Assembly: GCA_964408805.1 (NCBI GenBank)
Contig: CAYPAV010000003.1
Coordinates: 124,001 to 188,000 of the forward strand
Source: CAYPAV01 sp964408805
GTDB taxonomy: Bacteria > Pseudomonadota > Alphaproteobacteria > UBA8366
Length of the DNA: 64,000 bases
Reading direction: 5' to 3'
The notes under the pieces are model-generated. The model was given only the letters and a program-made list of their open reading frames with translations, was not told the origin of the DNA and ran no database searches. Positions 34,891-42,448 of the stretch are shown piece after piece. Both the position numbers and the translations under genes were made by a program. Position 1 is the stretch's first letter. Every line of letters begins with the position of its first letter.

Positions 34891-35517
34891 CTAAGACCCG
34901 TATCGCCGTCCGCTGCATAACGGGTTGATCCGGCTACCTAACGCCTCGACAAATTTCGGAACCCGCATCGCATCCGCGATCCGCCTATCGAGGAAGCGCC
35001 AAGTCTCCTCGTACCCCGCGCTCTCGTCTTGCAACCAATATAGGACCGTCGCGCTATAGACCGCCGCCAAAAGGCCGCGTTTTGTGTAAAAGTTCCAATC
35101 CGTCGCCGTGTCGCCGGCGCCCCGCCAGATCGCATCAACCGTATCGTAGAGCATACGCGTCGCCATCGGCGCGTTCGTCGGAAGTGCCAAAATGACAACC
35201 GCCCGCCGAATCGCCTCGCGGTCTTCGGCGCAGGCCTCGAGCCGAATTCGGACGGCGCGAGCGATCCGATCCCTTATGCGCTCGCCCTCGGTATCAGCTT
35301 CGGAAATTGCCGTCGCCATGTCCCGGTCGGCCAAACGATGGTGCAGTTCGATCATCTCCAGCGCCCCGCCGGGGAACGCGATCACCGCCTCGGCCGGCGG
35401 TCGCCCGATATCCTCGGCACCGGCACGAAGCGCCCGCGCCGACCATCCATCGAACGGTACGTGGCGCAGCGCCGCCCGCAGAAGCGGTTCCCGCATGGAG
35501 GCGTCTTCGACCGTCAT
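34891..35517 (-). CDS. COQ9 family protein
   Basis: This 208-residue protein resembles the C-terminal lipid-binding domain of COQ9, which presents ubiquinone intermediates to COQ7. The family pattern GWSARALRAGAEDIGRPPAEAVIAFPGG, WRGAGDTATDWNFYTKRGLLAAVYSAT and the final WRFLDRRIADAM is clear. Alphaproteobacteria share this gene with mitochondria. It is coupled to def by an ATGA overlap (35514-35517). No other ubiquinone genes are in the window except possibly the ABC1-like kinase at 42449. Confidence 0.88.
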   Translation of the reverse strand: MTVEDASMREPLLRAALRHVPFDGWSARALRAGAEDIGRPPAEAVIAFPGGALEMIELHHRLADRDMATAISEADTEGERIRDRIARAVRIRLEACAEDREAIRRAVVILALPTNAPMATRMLYDTVDAIWRGAGDTATDWNFYTKRGLLAAVYSATVLYWLQDESAGYEETWRFLDRRIADAMRVPKFVEALGSRINPLCSGRRYGS

Positions 35518-36074
35518 TGGGGTTCCTCCTCAATATCATCCTCCTCCTCGGAAGGCGCCGCGTGATATCTCATCTGGTCTTGGTACATAAGCAAGGACAG
35601 ATCCGTCATCCTTTGCGGATAGAGAATGCCGTCGAGATGATCGCACTCATGCTGCACGACGCGCGCATGGAATCCCTCCGCGACCCGCTCGATCGATTCG
35701 CCGTCGATCGAAAGCGCCCGATAGCGAACCAACGTATGGCGAGGCACCGCGCCGATCATGCCGGGAACCGAAAGACAGCCCTCCCAATCCTCCGCCAGTT
35801 CTTCCGAGAGAGGCGTGATTTCGGGGTTGATGAGGATCGTGGGCGGAACCGGCTCCGGATGCTCCTCATCGCGGCCTTCGGGCACATGAAAAATGACCAG
35901 CCGAATGGGGACATGGACTTGCGGCGCCGCAAGACCGGCCCCATCCGCGTCGGCCATGGTCTCCAGCATATCCTCGACCAGACGTCGGATTTCGGGTGAC
36001 GTCGGGTCCGCGATACCGGCCGCCCGTTCGCGCAGCACGGGATGCCCCATTTTCGCAATTTTCAGTATCGCCAT
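35514..36074 (-). CDS. def: Peptide deformylase
   Basis: Def removes the N-formyl group from new proteins. All three motifs are present: GAGLAAPQ (45-52), EGCLS (98-102, Cys100 metal ligand) and QHECDHLDG (HECDH at 142-146). Length is 186 aa from ATG 36074 (MAILKIAKMGHPVL). The open frame extends 39 codons upstream to 36191 into the rpsU promoter region; this extension is rejected because the family starts at MAILKI. A Glu/Asp-rich tail ends the protein. Confidence 0.95.
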   Translation of the reverse strand: MAILKIAKMGHPVLRERAAGIADPTSPEIRRLVEDMLETMADADGAGLAAPQVHVPIRLVIFHVPEGRDEEHPEPVPPTILINPEITPLSEELAEDWEGCLSVPGMIGAVPRHTLVRYRALSIDGESIERVAEGFHARVVQHECDHLDGILYPQRMTDLSLLMYQDQMRYHAAPSEEEDDIEEEPQ

Positions 36075-36125
36075 GACAATCGTTTTATGCCCGATCTCTC
36101 GAACCCGGTCGAGGGGGGACCGGGC

Positions 36126-36154
36126 TTCACAAGGCACGACACCTATGATATAAG
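36126..36154 (+). promoter_or_regulatory. Likely rpsU promoter
   Basis: TTCACA (36126-36131) and TATAAG (36149-36154) are spaced by 17 bases in the def-rpsU divergent gap. The predicted transcript start near 36161 leaves a short leader before rpsU. Confidence 0.45.
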
Positions 36155-36184
36155 CCGCCTCCGTCTTGAAATATCGGATCATGG

Positions 36185-36409
36185 TTGCCAAGGAGAAGGA
36201 CCATCGTTCACGTCACCGTACGCGACAATAATGTCGACCAAGCCTTGAAAGCGTTGAAAAAGAAAATGCAGCGTGAGGGCGTATTCCGGGAAATGAAGCT
36301 CCGTCGGGCGTATGAGAAGCCGTCCGAGCGCAAGGCTCGAGAGAAGGCGGAAGCGATTCGTCGTCACCGCAAGCTGTTGCGCAAGAGGATGGAACGCGAA
36401 GGCTTCTAG
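36185..36409 (+). CDS. rpsU: 30S ribosomal protein bS21
   Basis: bS21 sits near the anti-Shine-Dalgarno region of the 30S subunit. The core VRDNNVDQALKALKKKMQREGVFREMKLRRAYEKPSE is cut from the standard alphaproteobacterial protein and is followed by a basic tail. The frame has no ATG or GTG in the right place. TTG 36185 (listed, 74 aa) has only a weak ribosome site. The good AAGGAG (36190-36195) stands seven bases before an ATC codon at 36203, which would give MVHVTVRDNN, closer to the usual N-terminus. An intrinsic terminator follows. Confidence 0.93.
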   Translation: MPRRRTIVHVTVRDNNVDQALKALKKKMQREGVFREMKLRRAYEKPSERKAREKAEAIRRHRKLLRKRMEREGF

Positions 36410-36440
36410 CGGGAAACGTTCGAAAACCGAGCAATTTTGA

Positions 36441-36469
36441 GCGCCCACGGTTCGCCCAAGGGCGCTTTT
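36441..36469 (+). terminator. Intrinsic terminator of rpsU
   Basis: GCGCCC (36441-36446) pairs with GGGCGC (36460-36465), followed by TTTTCGCTTTT. A shorter inner stem CGCCC-AA-GGGCG is an alternative. It is 30 bases after the rpsU stop. Confidence 0.75.
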
Positions 36470-36483
36470 CGCTTTTGTGGCCC

Positions 36484-36515
36484 GGCGAAATCAGGGGACG
36501 GCGAAATCAGGGGAC
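36484..36515 (+). repeat. Exact 16-bp tandem duplication before the VOC gene
   Basis: GGCGAAATCAGGGGAC occurs twice with no gap (36484-36499 and 36500-36515), ending 4 bases before the ATG at 36520. Each copy contains AGGGGA, so the duplication repeats a possible ribosome-binding site. Confidence 0.9.
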
Positions 36516-36519
36516 GGGA

Positions 36520-36963
36520 ATGGCAAAAAAGCGGACGGGCGAGCCTTGGATGGCAGCCCCGGAATATGGCCGCAGCCTCAATGGCTTCGGGATAAATCTA
36601 TTGGTCGCAGATGTTGCCAGATCGGTCCAGTTCCTGGAAACCGTATTCGGGACCGAAACCGTCTATGCCGACCCGGATTTCGCGGTTTTCCGCCACGGCG
36701 ACCGCGAATGGATGCTGCACGCCGATCATACTTATGAAGATCATCCCCTATTGGGCTTCGTATCCAAAAAAGAAGGACGGGGTGCGGGTGTCGAGTTACG
36801 GCTTCACGGCATCGACCCCGACAAGGCGGAAGCCAACGCCCGGGCGTCCGACTTCACGGTAATCGCGGGTGCCATGGACAAGGCGCATGGTCTTCGGGAA
36901 GCCTATATTCTTGATCCCGATGGATATTGCTGGGTTCCCGATCTGCCTATCGAGACGGACTAG
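36520..36963 (+). CDS. VOC (glyoxalase-fold) family protein
   Basis: The 147-residue protein has the vicinal-oxygen-chelate fold: LNGFGINLLVADVARSVQFLETVFG at the start and AYILDPDGYCWVPDLP at the end, the usual GLO-like strand. Candidate metal residues are few, with H in DREWMLHADHTYEDHP and D in LDPDGY, so it may be a binding protein rather than an enzyme. ATG 36520 is preferred over an upstream in-frame ATG at 36475 that would read through the terminator and tandem repeat. Function unknown. Confidence 0.8.
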   Translation: MAKKRTGEPWMAAPEYGRSLNGFGINLLVADVARSVQFLETVFGTETVYADPDFAVFRHGDREWMLHADHTYEDHPLLGFVSKKEGRGAGVELRLHGIDPDKAEANARASDFTVIAGAMDKAHGLREAYILDPDGYCWVPDLPIETD

Positions 36964-36983
36964 ATGTGATGTCTCAATAGAAA

Positions 36984-37013
36984 GACCGCGTGGAGACACC
37001 GCCCCACGCGGTC
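36984..37013. terminator. Bidirectional terminator between VOC and ompW
   Basis: GACCGCGTGG (36984-36993) pairs perfectly with CCACGCGGTC (37004-37013) around a 10-base loop, between two convergent genes. On the minus strand it is followed by TCTTTCTATT, so it probably ends ompW; the plus-strand flank is GATCGAAAA. Confidence 0.65.
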
Positions 37014-37068
37014 GATCGAAAATACTACAGTGGATAAAGGTGCCGTTCTTTCCTTGCCACGATATCCG

Positions 37069-37707
37069 TCAGAACGTGTAACCAACTCCGAAACCAATGA
37101 CCAAGGGGTCGAGATCGGTTCCTTTGGCGTTGATTGCTCCACCATTCACGATGATGTCGGTATCGACGAAAACCTTCTTAACGTCGAAATTCAGCACCCA
37201 TCTATCGGCGATCTGATAGTCGAATCCCGCCTGGAATGCGAACCCGAACTCGTTGGAATAGTCGACACTATTTACGCTTCGGCCCCGCTCGACATCGAAG
37301 GTGATGGTGTAATTGATACCGGCGCCGATATAGGGGCTGCACGCCTGTTTCGGCGCGAAATGGTATTGCAAGATGATAACCGGCGGCAACAACCGAACGG
37401 TGCCGAGATCGAGGTCGCCCGAGGTCGAGTTCTTGACCTCGACCGAGTGCTTGGTCGTCGCGAGTATCAGCTCGGCCGCGATGTTGTCGGTGAAGAAATA
37501 GGTAAAATCCAACTCCGGAATCACATCGTCACTGGTCCGGGCCGAACCGCCAAGCGTGTCCGTCGTGCCGTCGGTGTCACTCATGAAGCTGACTCCGCGC
37601 AGGCGGACCATCAGATCGCCCTTGCTCTTCGCGTCGGCGTAACCCGAAATCACCAAACCCAGAGCCAAAATTCCGGCCACTGAAATTACTTTCGCCAAAC
37701 GAGGCAT
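37069..37707 (-). CDS. OmpW family outer membrane protein
   Basis: OmpW proteins are eight-stranded barrels that let small hydrophobic molecules through the outer membrane. The 212-residue precursor has a signal peptide ending SGYADA. The mature protein starts KSKGDLMVRLRGV, has PELDFTYFFTDNIAAELI, LPPVIILQYHF and PYIGAGINYTITF, and ends with a C-terminal phenylalanine (VIGFGVGYTF) as BamA substrates do. ATG 37707 follows a GGAGAGGGG ribosome site; a longer in-frame start is rejected. Confidence 0.9.
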   Translation of the reverse strand: MPRLAKVISVAGILALGLVISGYADAKSKGDLMVRLRGVSFMSDTDGTTDTLGGSARTSDDVIPELDFTYFFTDNIAAELILATTKHSVEVKNSTSGDLDLGTVRLLPPVIILQYHFAPKQACSPYIGAGINYTITFDVERGRSVNSVDYSNEFGFAFQAGFDYQIADRWVLNFDVKKVFVDTDIIVNGGAINAKGTDLDPLVIGFGVGYTF

Positions 37708-37902
37708 TGTCCCCTCTCCCGTGGTCATTGCACTACCTGAATGCCCAAAAACCCTCTTTCTTCAACGGATTGTACACGCGAGGACCGATTCTGCAAGGCT
37801 GGTGCGAGCTTGGCCGTCATCTGATTCGGCGCGGTAAAATGTCGGATTTCCCTCACACAAGCGTGACTTGTCCGGAGCGAAATCCTCGACGAAACTCGGT
37901 CC

Positions 37903-38892
37903 ATGCGAAGCTTTCTGATGTCAGTGGTTCTCTTGGGTCTCTCGGTCTGCGCCGCCAGCGCCAACCCGGCGTATTGGCGCTATGAATGGCCGAAAACGGA
38001 TTTCACCAAACACTCGATCCCGTATAGCGAGATCCTGTCGGGCGGCCCTTCGAAAGACGGGATACCGCCGATCGACGACCCGAAATTCAAACCCGTCCGC
38101 ACCGTCGAAGGCTTAGGCGCGACCGAACCCGTCATCGGAATAACGATCAATGGCGAGTCCAAGGCCTACCCGCTGCGGATATTGATGCGCCACGAAATCG
38201 TCAATGATGTCTTGGCAAAGGTTCCGATCGCGGTGACGTTCTGCCCGCTCTGCAACGCCGCGATGGTGTTCGACCGACGGATGGAGGGGCGGACATTGAG
38301 CTTTGGAACCACGGGCAAGTTGCGGAACTCGGATCTCGTGATGTGGGATCGCCAAACCGAAAGTTGGTGGCAACAGTTCCTCGGCGAGGGCATTGTGGGA
38401 GAGATGACCGGGAAGCGCCTGAAGGCTCTGCCGGCACGTCTCGAATCATGGGAAAACTTCAAGTCACGCGCGCCGCATGGCCAGGTCCTCGTGCCATCGG
38501 GAATGTTTGCGTCCATGAGCACCTACTGCTGCAACCCATACGCCTACTATGACTCCCAAGACGGGCCCTATGGCCATTTCCTCAGGGTGAAAATGCCGAA
38601 GGGCGTGCCGGCGATGATGCGGGTGGTTTCGCTGGAGGACAAGACCGAGGCCTGGGCTCTGCCAATGTTGCGGAGCAAGAAAATTCTCAAGCTCAAGAAC
38701 GGCGTGACCCTGCGTTGGACGCCGGGTCAAAATTCGGCTCTCGATTCGCCGGAGATTGCGAAGGGCCGCGATGTCGGGAATATCACGGCGAGCCGCAAGG
38801 GCCCGAATGGGCCGGTCGACATTCCCTATTTCGTGGATTTCGCCTTTGCCTATCGGGCCTTCTTCCCGGATCGTCCGATCCATATGAATTGA
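37903..38892 (+). CDS. DUF3179 domain protein, secreted
   Basis: The 329-residue precursor has a signal peptide ending CAASA and then a DUF3179 domain: GISxx-like EPVIGITINGESKAYPLRIL, HEIVNDVLAKVPIAVTFCPLCNAA, and TFGTTG-like LSFGTTGKLRNSDLVMWDR. The paired cysteines CPLC and the CC in MSTYCCNP may bind metal or form disulfides. The family is common in bacteria and archaea but has no assigned role. It is divergent from ompW across about 195 bases and 10 bases before the convergent pntB stop. Confidence 0.85.
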   Translation: MRSFLMSVVLLGLSVCAASANPAYWRYEWPKTDFTKHSIPYSEILSGGPSKDGIPPIDDPKFKPVRTVEGLGATEPVIGITINGESKAYPLRILMRHEIVNDVLAKVPIAVTFCPLCNAAMVFDRRMEGRTLSFGTTGKLRNSDLVMWDRQTESWWQQFLGEGIVGEMTGKRLKALPARLESWENFKSRAPHGQVLVPSGMFASMSTYCCNPYAYYDSQDGPYGHFLRVKMPKGVPAMMRVVSLEDKTEAWALPMLRSKKILKLKNGVTLRWTPGQNSALDSPEIAKGRDVGNITASRKGPNGPVDIPYFVDFAFAYRAFFPDRPIHMN

Positions 38893-38902
38893 CCCGCCCG
38901 AT

Positions 38903-40291
38903 CTACTCCAAAGCCTTTACGATCCCTTCGCACATCTCCTTGGCGTCGGAGAACAGCATCATCGTGTTGTCGCTGTAAAACAGCGGGTTGTCGATCCCGG
39001 CGTAGCCCGATCCAAGTGAGCGTTTAACGAAGAGAACCGTACCGGCTTCTTCGACGTTAACTATCGGCATTCCATAAATTGGGCTCGTCGTATCGGTTTT
39101 CGCCGACGGATTGGTGACGTCGTTGGCGCCGATCACGAAGGCGACATCGGTCGCCGCGAAATCACGGTTGATCTCCTCCAGCTCCAAGACCTCGTCATAC
39201 GGCACATTCGCTTCCGCCAGAAGGACGTTCATATGGCCGGGCATCCGGCCCGCGACGGGATGAATGGCATATTGCAGGTTCAAGCCTTCCTTCTTCAGGA
39301 GGTCGGCCATCTCGCGAAGCGCGTGCTGAGCCTGCGCAACCGCCATCCCGTATCCCGGAACGATTATGACCGTGCCGGCATTCTTCATGATGAAGGCGGC
39401 GTCTTCCGCGCTTCCGGAACGGACGGTTCTATCTCCAAGGTCTTGATCCGGTGCCGCATTTTCCCCGCCAAAGCCACCAAGGATGACATTGAAAAACGAC
39501 CGATTCATGCCCCGGCACATAATGTAACTGAGGATTGCGCCCGAAGACCCGACGAGGGCGCCGGTAACGATCAAGGCCGTGTTGGATAGCGTGAAACCGA
39601 TGCCACAGGCGGCCCAGCCCGAATAGCTATTCAACATGGAAATCACGACGGGCATGTCGGCGCCGCCGATCGGAATAATAATCATGATGCCGATCGCGAA
39701 CGACAGACCGACGATGGCCCAAAACAGCACCACCGTTTGCGCGTCCGCGAACCAAACGATGAGTGCGATCAGAATCAACAGTAGAGCGGCGTTTAGCGGA
39801 TGTTGCCCCGGAAAGACGACCGGAGCGCCGCTCATAAGACCCTGCAATTTTGCGAAGGCGATGATCGAGCCCGTAAAAGTGACCGCACCGACCGCCGTTC
39901 CGATACTCATTTCGACGAGGCTCAACACCTTGATGTCGCCGGGAACGCCGATGCCATAGGCTTGCGGCAGGTAAAATGCCGCGCCGGCGACTGCGACGGC
40001 GGCAAGCCCCACCAGGCTATGGAAGGCCGCCACGAGTTGCGGCAGCGCCGTCATTTCAATCTTGAGTGCGATGAAGGTTCCGATCGATCCACCGATCAAA
40101 GCCGCCACCACGATCATCGTATAGCTGAGAATTCCCGGCGCCAGCAGAGTCGTCCCAACGGCAATCACCATGCCGGAGATGCCGTAGATATTGCCCAGTC
40201 GGGCCGTTTCCGGCGAGGACAGACCCCGCAGCGCCATGATGAACAATATGCTTGAAATCAGGTACGCGAAGGAGGCCAGATTTCCGCTCAT
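38903..40291 (-). CDS. pntB: NAD(P) transhydrogenase beta subunit PntB
   Basis: PntB carries domain III, which binds NADP(H), plus most of the proton channel. The 462-residue protein has about nine predicted membrane helices in residues 1-255, then a soluble Rossmann domain beginning ENAAPDQDLGDRTV with GYGMAVAQAQHAL and GANDVTNPSAKTD. The complex uses the proton gradient to make NADPH from NADH. It is the last gene of a three-gene operon, 12 bases after pntAb. Confidence 0.96.
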   Translation of the reverse strand: MSGNLASFAYLISSILFIMALRGLSSPETARLGNIYGISGMVIAVGTTLLAPGILSYTMIVVAALIGGSIGTFIALKIEMTALPQLVAAFHSLVGLAAVAVAGAAFYLPQAYGIGVPGDIKVLSLVEMSIGTAVGAVTFTGSIIAFAKLQGLMSGAPVVFPGQHPLNAALLLILIALIVWFADAQTVVLFWAIVGLSFAIGIMIIIPIGGADMPVVISMLNSYSGWAACGIGFTLSNTALIVTGALVGSSGAILSYIMCRGMNRSFFNVILGGFGGENAAPDQDLGDRTVRSGSAEDAAFIMKNAGTVIIVPGYGMAVAQAQHALREMADLLKKEGLNLQYAIHPVAGRMPGHMNVLLAEANVPYDEVLELEEINRDFAATDVAFVIGANDVTNPSAKTDTTSPIYGMPIVNVEEAGTVLFVKRSLGSGYAGIDNPLFYSDNTMMLFSDAKEMCEGIVKALE

Positions 40292-40303
40292 TCCCGGCGC
40301 CTC

Positions 40304-40714
40304 TTATTTCTTTTTCTTATACATGCCCAACATGCGCTGCGTAACGATGAAACCGCCGAAGATATTGACCGACGCCAGCATCACGGCAAGGAAACCCATC
40401 GTCTTGGAGAAACTTATCCCGGCGGGCCCCGCCGCTATAAGGGCGCCAACGATAATAACGGAGGAAATCGCATTCGTGACACTCATCAACGGTGAGTGCA
40501 GAGCCGGCGTTACGTTCCAAACAACGTAATAGCCCACGAAGATCGCCAATACGAATACGGTGAACAACAGGATGAACGGCTCGCCTTCGACAATAGCGCC
40601 GTCATGGCGGACGACCTGCGTCGCTTCGTTGAGCACGGCTTCGGCTTGCGCCGCCAATGCACGCGCGGCGTCGGCCATTTTTCCCGCGCTTTCGACGAAC
40701 TTTTCCGGCTCCAT
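40304..40714 (-). CDS. pntAb: NAD(P) transhydrogenase subunit alpha part 2 (PntAb)
   Basis: This is the 136-residue membrane part of the alpha subunit, with about four helices (residues 47-68, 74-93, 95-110 and 110-128) including the HSPLMSVTNAISS helix of the proton path. The N-terminal 40 residues are Ala/Glu-rich and helical, probably linking it to PntAa. The split into PntAa and PntAb is usual in Rhodospirillales, in contrast to the single PntA of enterics. It lies 14 bases after pntAa. Confidence 0.94.
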   Translation of the reverse strand: MEPEKFVESAGKMADAARALAAQAEAVLNEATQVVRHDGAIVEGEPFILLFTVFVLAIFVGYYVVWNVTPALHSPLMSVTNAISSVIIVGALIAAGPAGISFSKTMGFLAVMLASVNIFGGFIVTQRMLGMYKKKK

Positions 40715-40728
40715 ACGCGTTTCCCCCT

Positions 40729-41961
40729 TTAGCCCCGCTCAATGACGATTTCCGGCGCGCTTTCGCGTACCGGCGGCGCGTTCCTAACGGGCTCTTTCGT
40801 GTCAATCGCGCAATCTCTATCGGTCAACATTGGATGAACGACGGCCCCATCGCGCGTGACAAGCGTTCCCGCAACCGTTTCATCCTCCAAGTCGATTTTT
40901 AACGACAAGTCGTCGGGATCTATCTGGGGGAGTAGAAAGCTTTGTAAATTTCGAGCGAAGAGCCGACTCGCATCCGCTGGAACGCGGCCCGGCATGTTCG
41001 CATGCGCGACAATCTTCACACCGTGCTTGATCGAAACCTTGTCGAACTCCGAAAGGGCACAATTCCCTCCCGCCTCGATCGCGAGATCCATTATCACCGA
41101 ACCCGGCTGCATTGACTTCACCATCGCCTCATCGACCAAAATGGGCGCCGTCCGGCCGGGGATAAGGGCGGTACAAATGACGATATCCTGTTTGGCGATC
41201 GTCTCCGCGATCAAAGCCGCTTGTTTCGCCTTGTAGGCGCCGCTCATTTCCTTCGCGTATCCGGCCTCGGTCTGCGCCGCGGCGAACTCCTCGTCTTCCA
41301 CGGCGATAAATTTCGCGCCCAGCGATTCGACTTCCGATTTAGTCGCGGGCCGTACATCCGTCGCCGATACCACGCCTCCCAAACGACGGGCCGTCGCGAT
41401 CGCCTGCAGCCCGGCGACACCGGTCCCCATCACCAGGACCTTTGCCGGTGGAACGGTCCCGGCCGCGGTCATCATCATGGGAAACGCGCGGCCGTATTCG
41501 GCGGCGGCATCCACCACCGCCTTATAGCCGGCAAGATTGGCCTGCGAGGAAAGTATATCCATCGACTGCGCCCGACTGATCCGCGGCATCATCTCCATCG
41601 CGAATCCGGTAAGGCCCGCCTGAGCCATGGCCGCGACGAAGGCGCGATTCGTCAATGCATTCACCTGACAGACAAGGGTTTGTCCCGGAGAGAATTCGGA
41701 GAGTTCGTCGAAGTCCTCCCCGGCCATCATCGGTCGCCGAACCTTGAGCACGATATCGGCATCCGCCAACGCATCGGCAACACTCGACGCTATCGCGCCG
41801 CCGGCTTCCCGATAAGCGGCGTCGGGCATGTTCGCGCTTGCCCCAGCCCCTTTTTCGACTTGAACCTCGATGCCAAGATCCACGAATTTCGCAACAGTGT
41901 CCGGTGACGCGGCGACACGCGTCTCGTGCGCGCGCCTCTCCTTAAGAACGGCGATTTTCAT
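40729..41961 (-). CDS. pntAa: NAD(P) transhydrogenase subunit alpha part 1 (PntAa)
   Basis: This is the 410-residue NAD(H)-binding domain I, related to alanine dehydrogenase: KIAVLKERRAHETRVAASPDTV at the start, the dinucleotide fold VLVMGTGVAGLQAIATARRLGG, and the mobile loop region GNCALSEFDK. The ATG is preceded by a GGAAAT element and an AT-rich gap of about 85 bases that should hold the operon promoter. The three subunits make the proton-pumping complex that supplies NADPH. Confidence 0.95.
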   Translation of the reverse strand: MKIAVLKERRAHETRVAASPDTVAKFVDLGIEVQVEKGAGASANMPDAAYREAGGAIASSVADALADADIVLKVRRPMMAGEDFDELSEFSPGQTLVCQVNALTNRAFVAAMAQAGLTGFAMEMMPRISRAQSMDILSSQANLAGYKAVVDAAAEYGRAFPMMMTAAGTVPPAKVLVMGTGVAGLQAIATARRLGGVVSATDVRPATKSEVESLGAKFIAVEDEEFAAAQTEAGYAKEMSGAYKAKQAALIAETIAKQDIVICTALIPGRTAPILVDEAMVKSMQPGSVIMDLAIEAGGNCALSEFDKVSIKHGVKIVAHANMPGRVPADASRLFARNLQSFLLPQIDPDDLSLKIDLEDETVAGTLVTRDGAVVHPMLTDRDCAIDTKEPVRNAPPVRESAPEIVIERG

Positions 41962-42048
41962 CGGCAGGAAATCCCCGGTTCAATTGGTGTTCTTAGTCAA
42001 ACGAAGTTGCCATCTATTCGAATAATTGCCAAGCACACTCGATCAATT

Positions 42049-42369
42049 CTATGTGTGCCCCTTTGTCGCGGGCAGCGATAATTTCATTTCGACTTCGACA
42101 AATACGAATTCATGCTGGTTAGCATTGATCACGTCATGCTCGACCCCGGCCTCGCGCGCATAGGAAACGCCGGCGGTAAGCTCGGCCATACTCTCGCCGT
42201 CGGGTCCTTTCAGCAGAAGCTTGCCGGTCGTCATCGGCACCACGACATAATCGTATTGATGTCGATGCCAACCAGTGGCGGCCCCCGGCGCGAAGCGCCA
42301 TTCCGTGACACGCACCCGTTCATTGTCGACCTGAATCGTGGCGACCGCCTGTTCTCGTTCCTCGCTCAT
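42049..42369 (-). CDS. Cupin domain protein
   Basis: The 106-residue protein is a single beta-barrel cupin. Motif 1 reads GAATGWHRHQYDYVVVPMTTG, with two His as metal ligands, and motif 2 lies in YAREAGVEHDVINANQHEFVFVEVE with a third His. It probably binds a metal ion and a small ligand, but no substrate is known. ATG 42369 follows GGAAGG by about five bases; GTG 42375 is two codons earlier. It is on the same strand as pntAa but starts 79 bases before the ABC1-like gene stop region. Confidence 0.82.
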   Translation of the reverse strand: MSEEREQAVATIQVDNERVRVTEWRFAPGAATGWHRHQYDYVVVPMTTGKLLLKGPDGESMAELTAGVSYAREAGVEHDVINANQHEFVFVEVEMKLSLPATKGHT

Positions 42370-42448
42370 TCCCACCTTCCTTCGTCACCGAACGAGGACG
42401 ATGATAAATACTCGCGCGGCAAACACCAACCATGCCGGTCCCCGATGC

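Noticed and set aside
36075..36191. 39-codon N-terminal extension of def
   Set aside because: Peptide deformylases begin at the MAILKI-type start; the extra segment overlaps the rpsU promoter and is not conserved in pattern.
37853..37871. Nested small inverted repeats (ACAAG-CGTGA-CTTGT) between ompW and the DUF3179 gene
   Set aside because: The arms are only 5 bp and no matching second copy is nearby; chance cannot be excluded.
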